DNA of 64,000 bases from Oscillibacter sp. (GTDB lineage: Bacteria; Bacillota; Clostridia; Oscillospirales; Oscillospiraceae). The stretch's first letter is position 1. Each line of letters opens with the position of its first letter. Positions 7,570 through 16,669 of this stretch are shown piece by piece. The position numbers were made by a program, and so were the translations under genes. Below the pieces are notes generated by a model that saw only the letters and a list, made by a program, of their open reading frames with translations, searched no databases and had not been told where the DNA came from. Location of the stretch: positions 1 through 64,000 of the forward strand of contig JAAVHC010000047.1 of assembly GCA_014799925.1 (NCBI GenBank), written 5' to 3'.

Positions 7570-8907
7570 CTATCGCTTCGGCTTCGCCGCCGCGACGACT
7601 TTTTTGTAAGGGGCCGCCATGCCCTCGTTCATTTTGTTTCCCATCTTCGCGCTGATCTTCGGGTTGCGGACCATGGCGCCGAGGGCGCACATCGCGAGCA
7701 TCCTGCCCCGCTGCTTCTGCGGAAAATCGTAAATGCCATGGGCCTTGTAAAATTCGTGATCCGCTTTCATGATCCCGCGCATCAGCCAGATCAGGTCCCG
7801 GAAAATCTTCATGCCGCCCACCCCGTAAAAGTTTCTGGGCGGAACATATTTGTGCTCCAGGGCGTAGGCCAGCCGCCGGGACATGGCGGAAATCGCCGCG
7901 CCGTCCGTCCCCATCCCGGCCAGGAAGTTGTGTCCGACTTCGCCGCGGGCTTCTATGATCATGCGCAGATTCGGCTCGCTGTCCAGATCGCCGCTGATGA
8001 GGTATCCGAAGGGCATTCCCTCCGTGACGGTGCGGTGGCCGTTGCAGAACTGCCGGTCATCGTAGGTCTTGAACACCGGTCCCATGGAGTGGTCGCGGAT
8101 GGTGAAGGCATAGACCACGGCGTCCGCCCGCTGGATATTTTCCCGGAGGAAGGCGTCGAACCCGTCCCTGTAGACGCACTTTCCTTCCCCGGCGCAGCGG
8201 AAGCAGCCCAGGCATCCGCCCTGGAACGGGTACTCCGCGAGGTTGACCAGCCGGGTGGGATAGGGATAGGCGGCCTCAAAATCAGCGATCATGTTCCGCA
8301 GATTTTTGTCATCCGGCCGCAGATCCGCCACAATAACCGTGTCGAATTTCTCCTCCTTTTTCACGGAGGGCAGAGACGGCGCATACTCAGCCGCCGGCCT
8401 GGGCGCGTACGCGGGCGGGGCCTCGTGAACGTCGCTGCCGATGCACCAGAGCGCGTATTCAAAAAATGCCTCCGCGTCCTTCCGGCCCTGGGGGGTAGTC
8501 AGATCCTCCATGTCGGCGGACAGGCCGCGGATCACCTTCATTCCCAGATCGTGGCAGTTGTCCTCTATGTACCGGTGAGCCGTCACGTCATAGAAGTGCT
8601 TGGAGGTGGTGATCTGGGTGGCGAATTTGCCGGAGAGGTCCGCGCCGCTTGTCTTCAGCGCCGCGATAAAGCGGTGAAGCTGGCTGGGGGCGATAAAGGT
8701 GTATACCGGGTAGGCGAAAATAATGAGGTCCGCGTCGTTCATGGCGCGAAGGGCTTCCGTCATATCCTTTTCCAGGGCGCGGATTTTGGCGCCCGCATGG
8801 ATGACCTTGAAGCTGTGGGCCGGGTAGCGTTTCTGAAGATACAGCACGGTATGCAGGGTGGTGCTGTAGGTTCCTCTGGGAGAACCGTTCAATACACAGA
8901 TTTTCAT
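7570..8907 (-). CDS. tandem flavodoxin-like NAD(P)H/FMN oxidoreductase
   Basis: A 445-residue protein with two flavodoxin-like modules. The first starts at residue 1 (KICVLNGSPRGTYSTTL, the FMN phosphate loop of NADPH-dependent FMN reductases). The second begins near 205 (KFDTVIVADLRPDDKN) and contains CLGCFRCAGEGKC, a cysteine spacing seen in iron-sulfur flavoproteins. The start ATG 8907 has GGAGG upstream; the reading frame is open further upstream but without a ribosome site. Substrate and electron partner are unknown. The fused layout is less common than single-domain versions. Confidence 0.8.
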   Translation of the reverse strand: MKICVLNGSPRGTYSTTLHTVLYLQKRYPAHSFKVIHAGAKIRALEKDMTEALRAMNDADLIIFAYPVYTFIAPSQLHRFIAALKTSGADLSGKFATQITTSKHFYDVTAHRYIEDNCHDLGMKVIRGLSADMEDLTTPQGRKDAEAFFEYALWCIGSDVHEAPPAYAPRPAAEYAPSLPSVKKEEKFDTVIVADLRPDDKNLRNMIADFEAAYPYPTRLVNLAEYPFQGGCLGCFRCAGEGKCVYRDGFDAFLRENIQRADAVVYAFTIRDHSMGPVFKTYDDRQFCNGHRTVTEGMPFGYLISGDLDSEPNLRMIIEARGEVGHNFLAGMGTDGAAISAMSRRLAYALEHKYVPPRNFYGVGGMKIFRDLIWLMRGIMKADHEFYKAHGIYDFPQKQRGRMLAMCALGAMVRNPKISAKMGNKMNEGMAAPYKKVVAAAKPKR

Positions 8908-9104
8908 ACTTTTCCTCCGCCATCTTTCATAGGGAACGCGGGCCGGGCCGCGCCGGCTCACGGGAGCGGACGGCGTCCTGTTCGGAACGGCGGCCTGCGC
9001 CTCCCCTTCCGGGGAACAGTATAGCAGACGCCGGGTGGAAAAGCAAGGACAGGACGGCCCCGGTAAAAAACGCGGGGCCGCCGTGGGAAAAGTCGCCGCC
9101 CTGG

Positions 9105-9133
9105 TTGTATTTTCCAACGGTCTGTGCTATAAT
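9105..9133 (+). promoter_or_regulatory. promoter of the ParB-like gene and murF
   Basis: TTGTAT and TATAAT are 17 bp apart, about 37 bp before the start codon at 9170. Confidence 0.75.
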
Positions 9134-9169
9134 ATACTTTATATTGATGCAGATTTGAAGGAGAGAACC

Positions 9170-9802
9170 ATGGAAATACGACGAATCAATACGTACGCGG
9201 ACTCCCGCTTTCCCCAGGAGGTGCTGTACCAGCACGGGGCGTTCCTGGTGGACGGCGCGCCCTGGGCCTTCCGGGTCATCTCGGACCATGAGGCCGTCAT
9301 CAGCGCGGAGGCGCTGAACCCGGCGGAGGCGGAAGAGGTGATAAAGGATTTCCGCTTCTACGCCGAGCATATCACGACATTCTATGACGAGGCGGGGAAC
9401 TGTCTCCTGCGTCTGCCGCCTGTGGCGCGGCGGGCGGTGGAGATCGACAGCCTCCAGCCCTCCCAGTTTTCCGTGGACCGGGAGAAGTGCGCGGCGGTGG
9501 GACATTTCATCCACGCCGCCGCCGACGTGGTGATTCCGGTGACAACGCTGGAGGATGATACGCTGTGCGTGCTGGACGGCCATACCCGGCTGTATGAGGC
9601 GTGGCGGAAGGGTCTCCGCACGGCAATGGTCGTTGACGTTCCCGGATGGATCGGGGTTGACAGCTTCGTCCGGGAGGCAAGAAAGCGGAACATATTTCAT
9701 ATCCGGGACATGGCCCTCTACAGTCCCCGGGAGCAGAAGGAGAAGTGGCACGACTGGTGCGCCGCCCATTTCAAGACAAAGAACCGGACCGGGGAGGAAT
9801 GA
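9170..9802 (+). CDS. orphan protein with a ParB/sulfiredoxin-like motif
   Basis: A 210-residue protein. The stretch VIPVTTLEDDTLCVLDGHTRLYEAW resembles, in pieces such as LDGHTRLYEA, the ParB/sulfiredoxin-like fold that binds nucleotide. The N-terminal half is not recognised. No ParA and no helix-turn-helix is nearby, so chromosome partitioning is unlikely. ATG 9170 follows GAAGGAGAG. It ends 3 bp before murF and has its own promoter, so the two are probably co-transcribed. The function is unknown. Confidence 0.6.
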   Translation: MEIRRINTYADSRFPQEVLYQHGAFLVDGAPWAFRVISDHEAVISAEALNPAEAEEVIKDFRFYAEHITTFYDEAGNCLLRLPPVARRAVEIDSLQPSQFSVDREKCAAVGHFIHAAADVVIPVTTLEDDTLCVLDGHTRLYEAWRKGLRTAMVVDVPGWIGVDSFVREARKRNIFHIRDMALYSPREQKEKWHDWCAAHFKTKNRTGEE

Positions 9803-9805
9803 CCC

Positions 9806-11182
9806 ATGATCACCGTGACTGCCGCGCAGATTTGCGCCGCCGCGCAGGGCGTTCTGTTCGGTGATGAACATACGGCCGTTACCGCCGTCTCAACCGACAG
9901 CCGGACCATCGCCCGGGGGGCGTGGTTCGTCCCGCTGACGGGAGAGCGGTTCGACGGACACGACTATATTGATATGGCCCTGGAGAAGGGGGCGGCGGGG
10001 TGCTTCTGCGCAAGGCTGCCGCGGAAGGTCCGGGACGACAGGACGTATATTCTGGTGGAGGACACCAGACGGGCCCTGAGGGACCTCTCCGCCTGGTATC
10101 GGGACCAGTTCGATATCCCCATTGTCCAGATCACCGGCAGCATGGGGAAAACCACCCTGAAGGAGCTGCTGGCGGGTATTCTGTCCCAGCGGTATTGCAC
10201 CCTCAGGACCCCCGGCAATCTCAACGGCGACATCGGCGCGCCGCTGACGCTGCTGTCCCTGATGCCGGAGCACCAGACGGCGGTCATTGAGACGGGCATG
10301 GATGAATTCGGGCAGATCCGCGCTCTGGGTCAGGCCATCCGGCCCGACGCGGCGATCATTACCATTATCGACGACGTTCACCTCTCCCACTTTGGCAGCC
10401 GGGAGGATATTCTCCGCGCCAAGGCGGAGATCTTCGAGAATCTCCGTCCCGGCGGACTGGCGATCCTCAACGGGGACGACGAATTGCTGAATACCCTCCA
10501 TCCGGACTGCGAGACGGTCCGCTGCGGTTCGCTGCCGGACTGCGCCGTCCGGATCACCGAGCTGGAGGACCTGGGCCTGGAGGGCGTCCGCTGCACTATC
10601 GTTACGCGGAAGGAGCGCTATCCCCTGACCATCCCGGCCCCCGGCGTGCATATGGCGACGCTGGCCGCGCTGGCCGCCGCCGCCGCGGAGCGCCTGGGGC
10701 TGACGAAGGAGGAGATCGTGAGCGGCGTTGCCTCCTATGTCCCGGCGGACAACCGCCTGCGCATTGAGCGCCTGCCCGGCGGCAGAATCATGATCAACGA
10801 CAGCTACAACGCCAATCCCCGGTCCGTCCGGGCGGATGTGAAAATTCTCTCCCGGCACAAGGGCGGGAAGAAAATCGCCATGCTGGGCGATATGACGGAG
10901 CTGGGCTCCGCCGAGGCTCCCGGCCACCGCTCCGTGGGCGAGCTGGTGGGACAGCTGGGCATCGACGTCCTGCTGGCCGTCGGGCCCAGGAGCGGGGAGC
11001 ACATGGTCCCCGCCGCCCGGGCGGCGGGATGTCCGGACGTCCGGTGGTATCCCGACCGGGAGGCGGCGAAGGAGGACCTGCTGGCTCTCTTCGCGCCCGG
11101 CGACGCGGTTTTACTGAAAGCGTCCCACTTCTTTGGGCGGTTTGACCTGATGGCGGATTATCTGAGGGAGTATCCGTTTTAA
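9806..11182 (+). CDS. murF: UDP-N-acetylmuramoyl-tripeptide--D-alanyl-D-alanine ligase
   Basis: MurF adds D-Ala-D-Ala to UDP-MurNAc-tripeptide in the cytoplasmic phase of peptidoglycan synthesis. The 458 residues match the family length. The ATP loop is ITGSMGKTTLKELL (near 110-123); the Mur-ligase signatures TPGNLNGDIGAP and DSYNANPRSVRA are present, as is the C-terminal IAMLGDMTELG motif. It directly follows the ParB-like gene and is not in a dcw cluster here. A dispersed repeat lies right after it. Confidence 0.96.
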   Translation: MITVTAAQICAAAQGVLFGDEHTAVTAVSTDSRTIARGAWFVPLTGERFDGHDYIDMALEKGAAGCFCARLPRKVRDDRTYILVEDTRRALRDLSAWYRDQFDIPIVQITGSMGKTTLKELLAGILSQRYCTLRTPGNLNGDIGAPLTLLSLMPEHQTAVIETGMDEFGQIRALGQAIRPDAAIITIIDDVHLSHFGSREDILRAKAEIFENLRPGGLAILNGDDELLNTLHPDCETVRCGSLPDCAVRITELEDLGLEGVRCTIVTRKERYPLTIPAPGVHMATLAALAAAAAERLGLTKEEIVSGVASYVPADNRLRIERLPGGRIMINDSYNANPRSVRADVKILSRHKGGKKIAMLGDMTELGSAEAPGHRSVGELVGQLGIDVLLAVGPRSGEHMVPAARAAGCPDVRWYPDREAAKEDLLALFAPGDAVLLKASHFFGRFDLMADYLREYPF

Positions 11183-11214
11183 GGCGTCTCTGCCGGGATG
11201 GGACCCCGGGGGCT

Positions 11215-11690
11215 TCTCGCCCCCGGACCCTGCGGTTACTTTTTGTGTGAACAAAAAGTAACCAAAAAATCACTTAAACCTACGGTTTAAGAATCCCTTA
11301 TAATTACGAAGAGTATTTGTTTTGCGCCCATGGCTCGGTCTTGCTCGTCTACCATACTGCCGGCCGCTTCGCCCACCTTCTGCCTCTGTTTCAGTGTGGT
11401 CATCGGCAGCCCCTACCGTATCGCTTCGGGTCCTCCCGGCGATAAGCTGCGCATGTCTGGCGATGGCCAGGCAGCAGACCGAGAAGCGGCTCAGCCTCTC
11501 TGGCTCCCGTTAGAACTCGTGGGTAGACGAACCATCCGGCGCGTTCTGATTGGTGCTGTCGATAGGACTAAACCAGTCAGGTCGTAGCGTAAATAAACAA
11601 AACATTCAGGGGATTCTCAAGGGGGTCCGCCCCCTTGAGCAAACTTTTGGTACTTTTCCTTTGGGGGAAAAGTACACCCCCGTCTCCCGC
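11215..11690 (-). repeat. hairpin-capped dispersed repeat, copy B
   Basis: In reverse orientation relative to copies A and D. Its ends show an outer hairpin GGTTACTTTTTGT with complement (11234-11263), an inner hairpin CTTAAACC/GGTTTAAG (11273-11291), and at the other side CTCAAGGGGG with complement (11616-11639) and GTACTTTTCC with complement (11650-11675). The 320-bp interior matches copies C and D. It fills the gap between murF and the ABC-F gene; open frames inside it are low-complexity and not supported as genes. Confidence 0.85.
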
Positions 11691-11764
11691 GGCGGCAGCC
11701 GCGAAACCGAATTTAGCATCGAGGTCCCGCGGCCTAATGGGGCCGCACGGAAACGGAACAGGCA

Positions 11765-13666
11765 ATGATAGAGATAAGTGTAAGCAATTTAAAAAAATCC
11801 TTTGAGATAGGAAACAACATCCTGGACGGCATCACCTTCCAGGTGGAAACCGGCGAGCGCGTCGGCCTTCTGGGCCGCAACGGCGCGGGAAAATCCACCC
11901 TCTTCCGGATTCTCACAGGCGAGCTGGAGGCCGACGAGGGCGAGGTGGTGGTTGCCAAAAACAGCCGCGTCGGCCTGATCTCCCAGATCCCCGTATATCC
12001 GGAGGGGTACACGGTGGACGACGTGCTCCACACCGCCTTTGCCAGACACCGGAAGCTGGCGGAGGAGATGGAGCGGCTGGCCGCCGCCATGGCGGCCGGG
12101 GACAGCGGCGAGCAGACCCTGCGTCGCTATGGCGAGCTGTCCGCCAAGTTCGAGGGCATCGGCGGCTACGATACCGATACCGCCGTCAACAAGGTGGCGG
12201 CGGGGCTATCCATTCCCCCGGAAATGCGCGCTCAGCTCTTTGACCGCCTTTCCGGCGGGGAAAAGACGCGGGTGAACCTGGGGCGGCTGATCCTGGAGGA
12301 CACCGACATCCTCCTGCTGGACGAGCCCACCAACCACCTGGACCTCCACGCCGTGGAATGGCTGGAGGACTATGTCCGCCGGTTTAAGGGAACAGTGGTT
12401 GCCATCAGCCATGACCGCTATTTCCTGGACAGGACCGTGAGCCGCGTGGTGGAGATCCTGGACGGCAAGGCGGAGTTCTACCCCGGCAACTATACGTTCT
12501 ATGCCATTGAGAAGGAGCGGCGGTATCAGGAAAAGCTGAAGCGGTACGAGAAGGAGCAGGCCAAGATCAAGCAGCTCCAGGAGGCGGCGGACAATCTCCA
12601 CCTGTGGGCCTTCATGGGCAGCGACAAGCTCCACAAGCGGGCCTTCTCCATGGAGCGCCGCATTGAGCGCATCCGCCAGACGGAACGGCCCACGAAAGCC
12701 CGCGCCATGACCCAGCGCTTCGGTGAAAAAGAGTTCTCCGGCGACGAGGTCATGCACATCAGGGATCTGGAGAAATCCTTTGGAGAGCGCCGTTTGTTCC
12801 ACGACCTGGATTTGCTGGTGGAGGGCGGCGAGCGGATCGCCCTGATGGGGGACAACGGCGCCGGAAAATCCACCCTGCTGAAGATCCTCATGGGCGAGGA
12901 GCAGCCGGACGACGGGCGGGTCCGCTTCGGCCCCGCCGTCCGGGTGGCCTATCTGCCCCAGATCATCCGCTTTGACAATCCCAACCGCAGTCTGGTGGAT
13001 ACCATGCTCTACGCCAAGCGGGGCATCACCACCCAGGCCGCCCGGGACCGTCTGGGCGCGTTCAACTTCCGGGGGGAGGACGTGTTCAAGCCCGTGTCCG
13101 TCCTCTCCGGCGGAGAGCAGAGCCGCCTGCGGCTGTGCATGCTGATGGACGAGGAGATCAATTTCCTGATCCTGGACGAGCCCACCAACCATCTGGACAT
13201 TGCCAACCGGGAATGGATCGAGGAGGCGGTGGAGGCTTACGAGGGCGCGCTGCTGTTCGTCAGCCATGACCGGTACTTCATCAACCGCTTTGCCACCCGC
13301 ATCTGGGAACTGGAAAACGGCGTGATCACGGATTATCCGGTGCCCTTCGCCCGGTATAAGGAGATCAGGGAGCGGGAAAAGACCCTGGCGCAGTCCCAGT
13401 CCCGGCAGGAGAAAAAAGAGGAGAAGCCGAAGGCCGCGCCAAAAGGCAGCCGCGCCCAGCAGAACGCCCGCAGGCAGCTGACCATCTGCGAACGGGACAT
13501 GGAGAAGCTGGAGGCCGAAATCAGGGAGGTAGAGGCCGAGATGGAGCGGAGCGCCTGCGACTATGAAAAATACAGCGAAGCCTACGCCAGGAAGGAAGAA
13601 CTGGACGGCAAGCTTCTGGAGCTGATGGACCGCTGGGAGAAGCTGGCCGAGGAGGCGGAGGCGTGA
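11765..13666 (+). CDS. ABC-F family ATPase (ribosome-associated type)
   Basis: A 633-residue soluble protein with two ABC ATPase domains and no membrane segments. First domain: GRNGAGKST, LSGGEKTR, LLLDEPTNHLD. Second domain: GDNGAGKST, LSGGEQSR, LILDEPTNHLD. The linker between them is basic and helical, and the C-terminus (about 545-630) is a charged coiled coil. ABC-F proteins act on ribosomes in translation or antibiotic protection; which role applies here cannot be told. It overlaps the next gene by 4 bp. Confidence 0.93.
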   Translation: MIEISVSNLKKSFEIGNNILDGITFQVETGERVGLLGRNGAGKSTLFRILTGELEADEGEVVVAKNSRVGLISQIPVYPEGYTVDDVLHTAFARHRKLAEEMERLAAAMAAGDSGEQTLRRYGELSAKFEGIGGYDTDTAVNKVAAGLSIPPEMRAQLFDRLSGGEKTRVNLGRLILEDTDILLLDEPTNHLDLHAVEWLEDYVRRFKGTVVAISHDRYFLDRTVSRVVEILDGKAEFYPGNYTFYAIEKERRYQEKLKRYEKEQAKIKQLQEAADNLHLWAFMGSDKLHKRAFSMERRIERIRQTERPTKARAMTQRFGEKEFSGDEVMHIRDLEKSFGERRLFHDLDLLVEGGERIALMGDNGAGKSTLLKILMGEEQPDDGRVRFGPAVRVAYLPQIIRFDNPNRSLVDTMLYAKRGITTQAARDRLGAFNFRGEDVFKPVSVLSGGEQSRLRLCMLMDEEINFLILDEPTNHLDIANREWIEEAVEAYEGALLFVSHDRYFINRFATRIWELENGVITDYPVPFARYKEIREREKTLAQSQSRQEKKEEKPKAAPKGSRAQQNARRQLTICERDMEKLEAEIREVEAEMERSACDYEKYSEAYARKEELDGKLLELMDRWEKLAEEAEA

Positions 13667-14412
13667 AGCGTTCGGAAATCATTTGCTATGTTCTTGCCGC
13701 TTTGAGCCTGATTCTGGGCTTGATGATGCGATTTATCTTCACCGCCGTGCGGTTTACCGGGGTTCTGTTTCTCTGCGCGGCGGCGGCGCTGGTGATTTTC
13801 GCGCTGCTGACCCGGTGGAAGGAAAAGCGCCGCTGGGCTTTGTGGCTCAGAAGGATTTTTCTGGTCCTGCTGGCGGCGGGATTCGCGTTCTTCGCCGTGC
13901 TGGAGGTCAGGGTCCTCTCCTGGGCGAGGACGGACGATGAGACGCCGGTCACGGCTGTCATCGTTCTGGGCGCGGGCGTCAATGGGCGGTCGCCGTCCCT
14001 GAGCCTGTGGACCCGGCTGGAGGCCGCGCTGGCCTACGTCCAGGACAGGCCGGGGGTTCCCATCATCGTCTCCGGGTCCCAGGGACAGGGAGAGGATATT
14101 TCCGAGGCCCGGTGCATGGCCGACTGGCTGATTGCCAGAGGCGTGGAACCGGAACGGGTCTGGCTGGAGGAACAGGCGGACAACACCCGGGAGAATATAT
14201 GGTATTCCCTGGCAATGCTGTCGGAGCGCGGCATGGATACGACCGCCAATATCGCCGTCGTATCCAGCGACTACCACCTGTGCCGGGCGTCCATGTATAT
14301 GGTGGACAACATGGTCCCGGTGGCGGCGCGTATGCCGGCGCGGTATTGGCCCCTGACACTGAACTATTACGTCCGCGAAGCCTTTGGCGTTGCGGCGGAG
14401 ATTGTTTTTTAA
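13663..14412 (+). CDS. YdcF/SanA-like DUF218 membrane protein
   Basis: A 249-residue protein with a GTG start at 13663 overlapping the stop of the ABC-F gene. Three hydrophobic segments (about residues 6-25, 28-47 and 63-82) precede a DUF218 domain with the opening strand AVIVLGAGV, IIVSGSQGQGEDISEA and the histidine motif VVSSDYHLCRA. DUF218 proteins are linked to envelope functions such as peptidoglycan integrity. It sits in a tight run with the flavodoxin and prfA. Confidence 0.88.
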   Translation: MKRSEIICYVLAALSLILGLMMRFIFTAVRFTGVLFLCAAAALVIFALLTRWKEKRRWALWLRRIFLVLLAAGFAFFAVLEVRVLSWARTDDETPVTAVIVLGAGVNGRSPSLSLWTRLEAALAYVQDRPGVPIIVSGSQGQGEDISEARCMADWLIARGVEPERVWLEEQADNTRENIWYSLAMLSERGMDTTANIAVVSSDYHLCRASMYMVDNMVPVAARMPARYWPLTLNYYVREAFGVAAEIVF

Positions 14413-14423
14413 GGAGGCGTCCT

Positions 14424-14927
14424 ATGCCATACACTTTGTGCGTTTACTACAGCAGAACCGGCGCGACGGAAAAACTGATGCGTGAGATCGCGGCTGAGCT
14501 GAAATGCGAGATCGTGAAGCTGGACGACGGCGTGAACCGTTCCGGACTGTGGGGGTGGCTCCGCAGCGGGATGCAGGCCATGGCCCGCCGGGTGCCGGCG
14601 GTGAAGCCCATCCGGACCGCCTTTCCGCTGGATGTCTATGACCTGGTCATTATCGGAAGCCCCGTTTGGGCGGGACGCTGCTCGGCCCCGGTGCGCAGCT
14701 TTTTACTGCGGCACGGCGATGAGCTGAGAAGGACCGCCTACGTCATTACCCGCAGCAGCGACGTCCGTTATGAGGAGGTCTTTGACCAGATGGATATGTA
14801 TGTCAGATCCCCCAGGGTATCCGCCGTCACCATCCGGCCCAACTCGGTGGGGGCCGCCTTTTGGCGGGACGAGTTCCTCACCAGCGTCCGGGACGGCGGA
14901 AAGGAGAAAGCCGACCATGATGGATAA
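14424..14927 (+). CDS. flavodoxin-like protein
   Basis: A 167-residue flavodoxin fold. The FMN phosphate loop is YYSRTGATEKLM (residues 8-19), and the isoalloxazine side is IIGSPVWAGRCSAPVR. ATG 14424 has AAGGAGG upstream; the frame is open further upstream but overlaps the previous gene. Its 3' end overlaps the prfA start by a few bases, so it is probably co-translated with it. The electron partner is unknown. Confidence 0.85.
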   Translation: MPYTLCVYYSRTGATEKLMREIAAELKCEIVKLDDGVNRSGLWGWLRSGMQAMARRVPAVKPIRTAFPLDVYDLVIIGSPVWAGRCSAPVRSFLLRHGDELRRTAYVITRSSDVRYEEVFDQMDMYVRSPRVSAVTIRPNSVGAAFWRDEFLTSVRDGGKEKADHDG

Positions 14928-15984
14928 GCTGAAGGCCGTTTCGGACCGTCTGGCGGCGATCGTCGCCCAGATGGAGGACCCCGCCACCTACGGCGACCCG
15001 GACCTGCTGCGCCGGCTGACCCGCGAGCAGAAGGAGCTGGAGCCGGTGGCGGAGGCTTACCGCGCCTACGGCCGGGCGGAGGCGGACCTGGCCTCCGCCC
15101 AGGAGCTGCTGAGCGACCCGGAGATGAAGGAGATGGCTCAGGAGGAGATCCAGCGGGCCAGGGCGGACATGGAGCGGCTGCGGGAGGAGCTGAGGCTCCT
15201 GCTGCTGCCCCGGGACCCCAACGACGGGAAGAACGTGGTCATGGAGATCCGCGGCGGCGTAGGCGGCGAGGAGGCCATGCTGTTTGCGGCGGACCTCTTC
15301 CGGATGTACGCCATGTACGTGGAGAGCCGGGGCTGGAAGCTGGAGGTGACCAGCCGCAGCGAGACGGAGCTGGGGGGCGTCAAGACCATTGAGTTCATTG
15401 TGGAGGGCGAGGGGGCCTGGTCCCGTCTCAAGTACGAGAGCGGGGCCCACCGGGTCCAGCGGGTGCCGGTGACGGAGTCGTCGGGCCGCATCCAGACCAG
15501 CGCCGCCACCGTGGCGGTGCTGCCGGAGGCGGAGGAGGTGGACTTCCACATTGACCCCGGCGATCTGAAAATCGACACCTTCCGCTCCTCCGGCGCGGGC
15601 GGACAGCACATCAACAAGACGGAGTCCGCCATCCGCATCACCCACCTGCCCACCGGCGTGGTGGTGGAGTGCCAGGACGAGCGGAGCCAGTACAAGAACA
15701 AGGACCGGGCCATGCAGATCCTGCGCACCCGGCTGTACGAGGCGGAACTGGAGAAGCAGAACGCCGCCATCGCCGCCCAGCGGAAGAGCCAGGTGGGCTC
15801 CGGGGACCGGTCCGAGCGCATCCGGACCTACAATTTCCCCCAGGGGCGGGTGACGGACCACCGGCTGACGGGGGACGGGAAGAATTTTGCCATTGATTCC
15901 GTCATCAACGGCGGGCTGGACCCCATCATCGACGCGCTGACCACCGCCGACCAGGCGGCGAAGCTGGCGGAGGCGGGGGAGTAA
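14917..15984 (+). CDS. prfA: peptide chain release factor 1
   Basis: RF1 reads UAA and UAG stop codons and triggers peptide release. The 355-residue length is standard. The catalytic GGQ is at 228-230 in GAGGQHINK, and the stop-codon-recognition tripeptide P-V-T is at 184-186. Two adjacent ATGs (14917, 14920) are possible starts; AAGGAGA lies upstream. The methyltransferase gene prmC that often follows prfA is absent here; a GNAT gene takes its place before tsaC. Confidence 0.97.
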   Translation: MMDKLKAVSDRLAAIVAQMEDPATYGDPDLLRRLTREQKELEPVAEAYRAYGRAEADLASAQELLSDPEMKEMAQEEIQRARADMERLREELRLLLLPRDPNDGKNVVMEIRGGVGGEEAMLFAADLFRMYAMYVESRGWKLEVTSRSETELGGVKTIEFIVEGEGAWSRLKYESGAHRVQRVPVTESSGRIQTSAATVAVLPEAEEVDFHIDPGDLKIDTFRSSGAGGQHINKTESAIRITHLPTGVVVECQDERSQYKNKDRAMQILRTRLYEAELEKQNAAIAAQRKSQVGSGDRSERIRTYNFPQGRVTDHRLTGDGKNFAIDSVINGGLDPIIDALTTADQAAKLAEAGE

Positions 15985-15988
15985 TCCT

Positions 15989-16669
15989 ATGAGCAGAAAT
16001 ACCAAAAATGCCCTGGCAATCGTCATTGGATTCATTGCGCTGTGGTACGCAGGCGCCATGTTCAACTTTTTCCCATTCATGGGGAATGATCTGGCGGTCA
16101 GCGCCGTGGGCTATACCGGACTTTTGCTCTGTATTGTTCTGGTGATCTGCGCCTGTTGGATCATTGACGAGGTGAACAGAGCGGGAAAAACCGCAAAGCC
16201 GGGCAGAGGCGGACTGACGGTCGCAAAGATGGAGCAGTCCGAAGCGGTGGAAATTGCGGACCGCTGGAAATATGACGGCGAGTACGCTTTCTACGACATG
16301 ACGGCGGACCCGGAGGATTATAAGGAGCTCGTGACCCCGGAGCTGCGGGGAGACCGGTACTTTTCCGTGCTGGATGGTGGCGAGCTGGTGGGCTTTTTCT
16401 GTGTGAAGCAGGAGGCCGGGGACGTCGAAATTGGCCTGGGTCTGCGGCCCGACCTGACCGGACAGGGACGGGGCGGCGCCTTTTTGAACGAAATTCTCCG
16501 GTTTGTGAAGGAAAACTACCAATTTGAGAAAATCTGTATGGATGTTGCGTCCTTCAACCAAAGGGCGATCAAGGTGTACGAGCGGGCGGGCTTTGTGAAA
16601 ACCGGGACCGCTCAGGTGCCCACCAACGGCGGGATATACGATTTTACTTTTATGGAATGGAAGAAATAG
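15989..16669 (+). CDS. GNAT acetyltransferase with an N-terminal membrane anchor
   Basis: A 226-residue protein. Residues 8-31 and 40-60 are two hydrophobic segments, followed by a short basic linker. Residues 75-226 are a GNAT acetyltransferase: the acetyl-CoA loop is LRPDLTGQGRGGAF and the end carries NQRAIKVYERAGF, typical of ribosomal-protein-type acetyltransferases. It lies between prfA and tsaC with spacings of 4 and 0 bp. A membrane-anchored GNAT is unusual. The substrate is unknown. Confidence 0.8.
   Translation: MSRNTKNALAIVIGFIALWYAGAMFNFFPFMGNDLAVSAVGYTGLLLCIVLVICACWIIDEVNRAGKTAKPGRGGLTVAKMEQSEAVEIADRWKYDGEYAFYDMTADPEDYKELVTPELRGDRYFSVLDGGELVGFFCVKQEAGDVEIGLGLRPDLTGQGRGGAFLNEILRFVKENYQFEKICMDVASFNQRAIKVYERAGFVKTGTAQVPTNGGIYDFTFMEWKK

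Noticed and set aside
11330-11587. Open frames within repeat copies B and D
   Set aside because: They differ between copies by frameshift and carry no domain; the conserved feature is the repeat itself.
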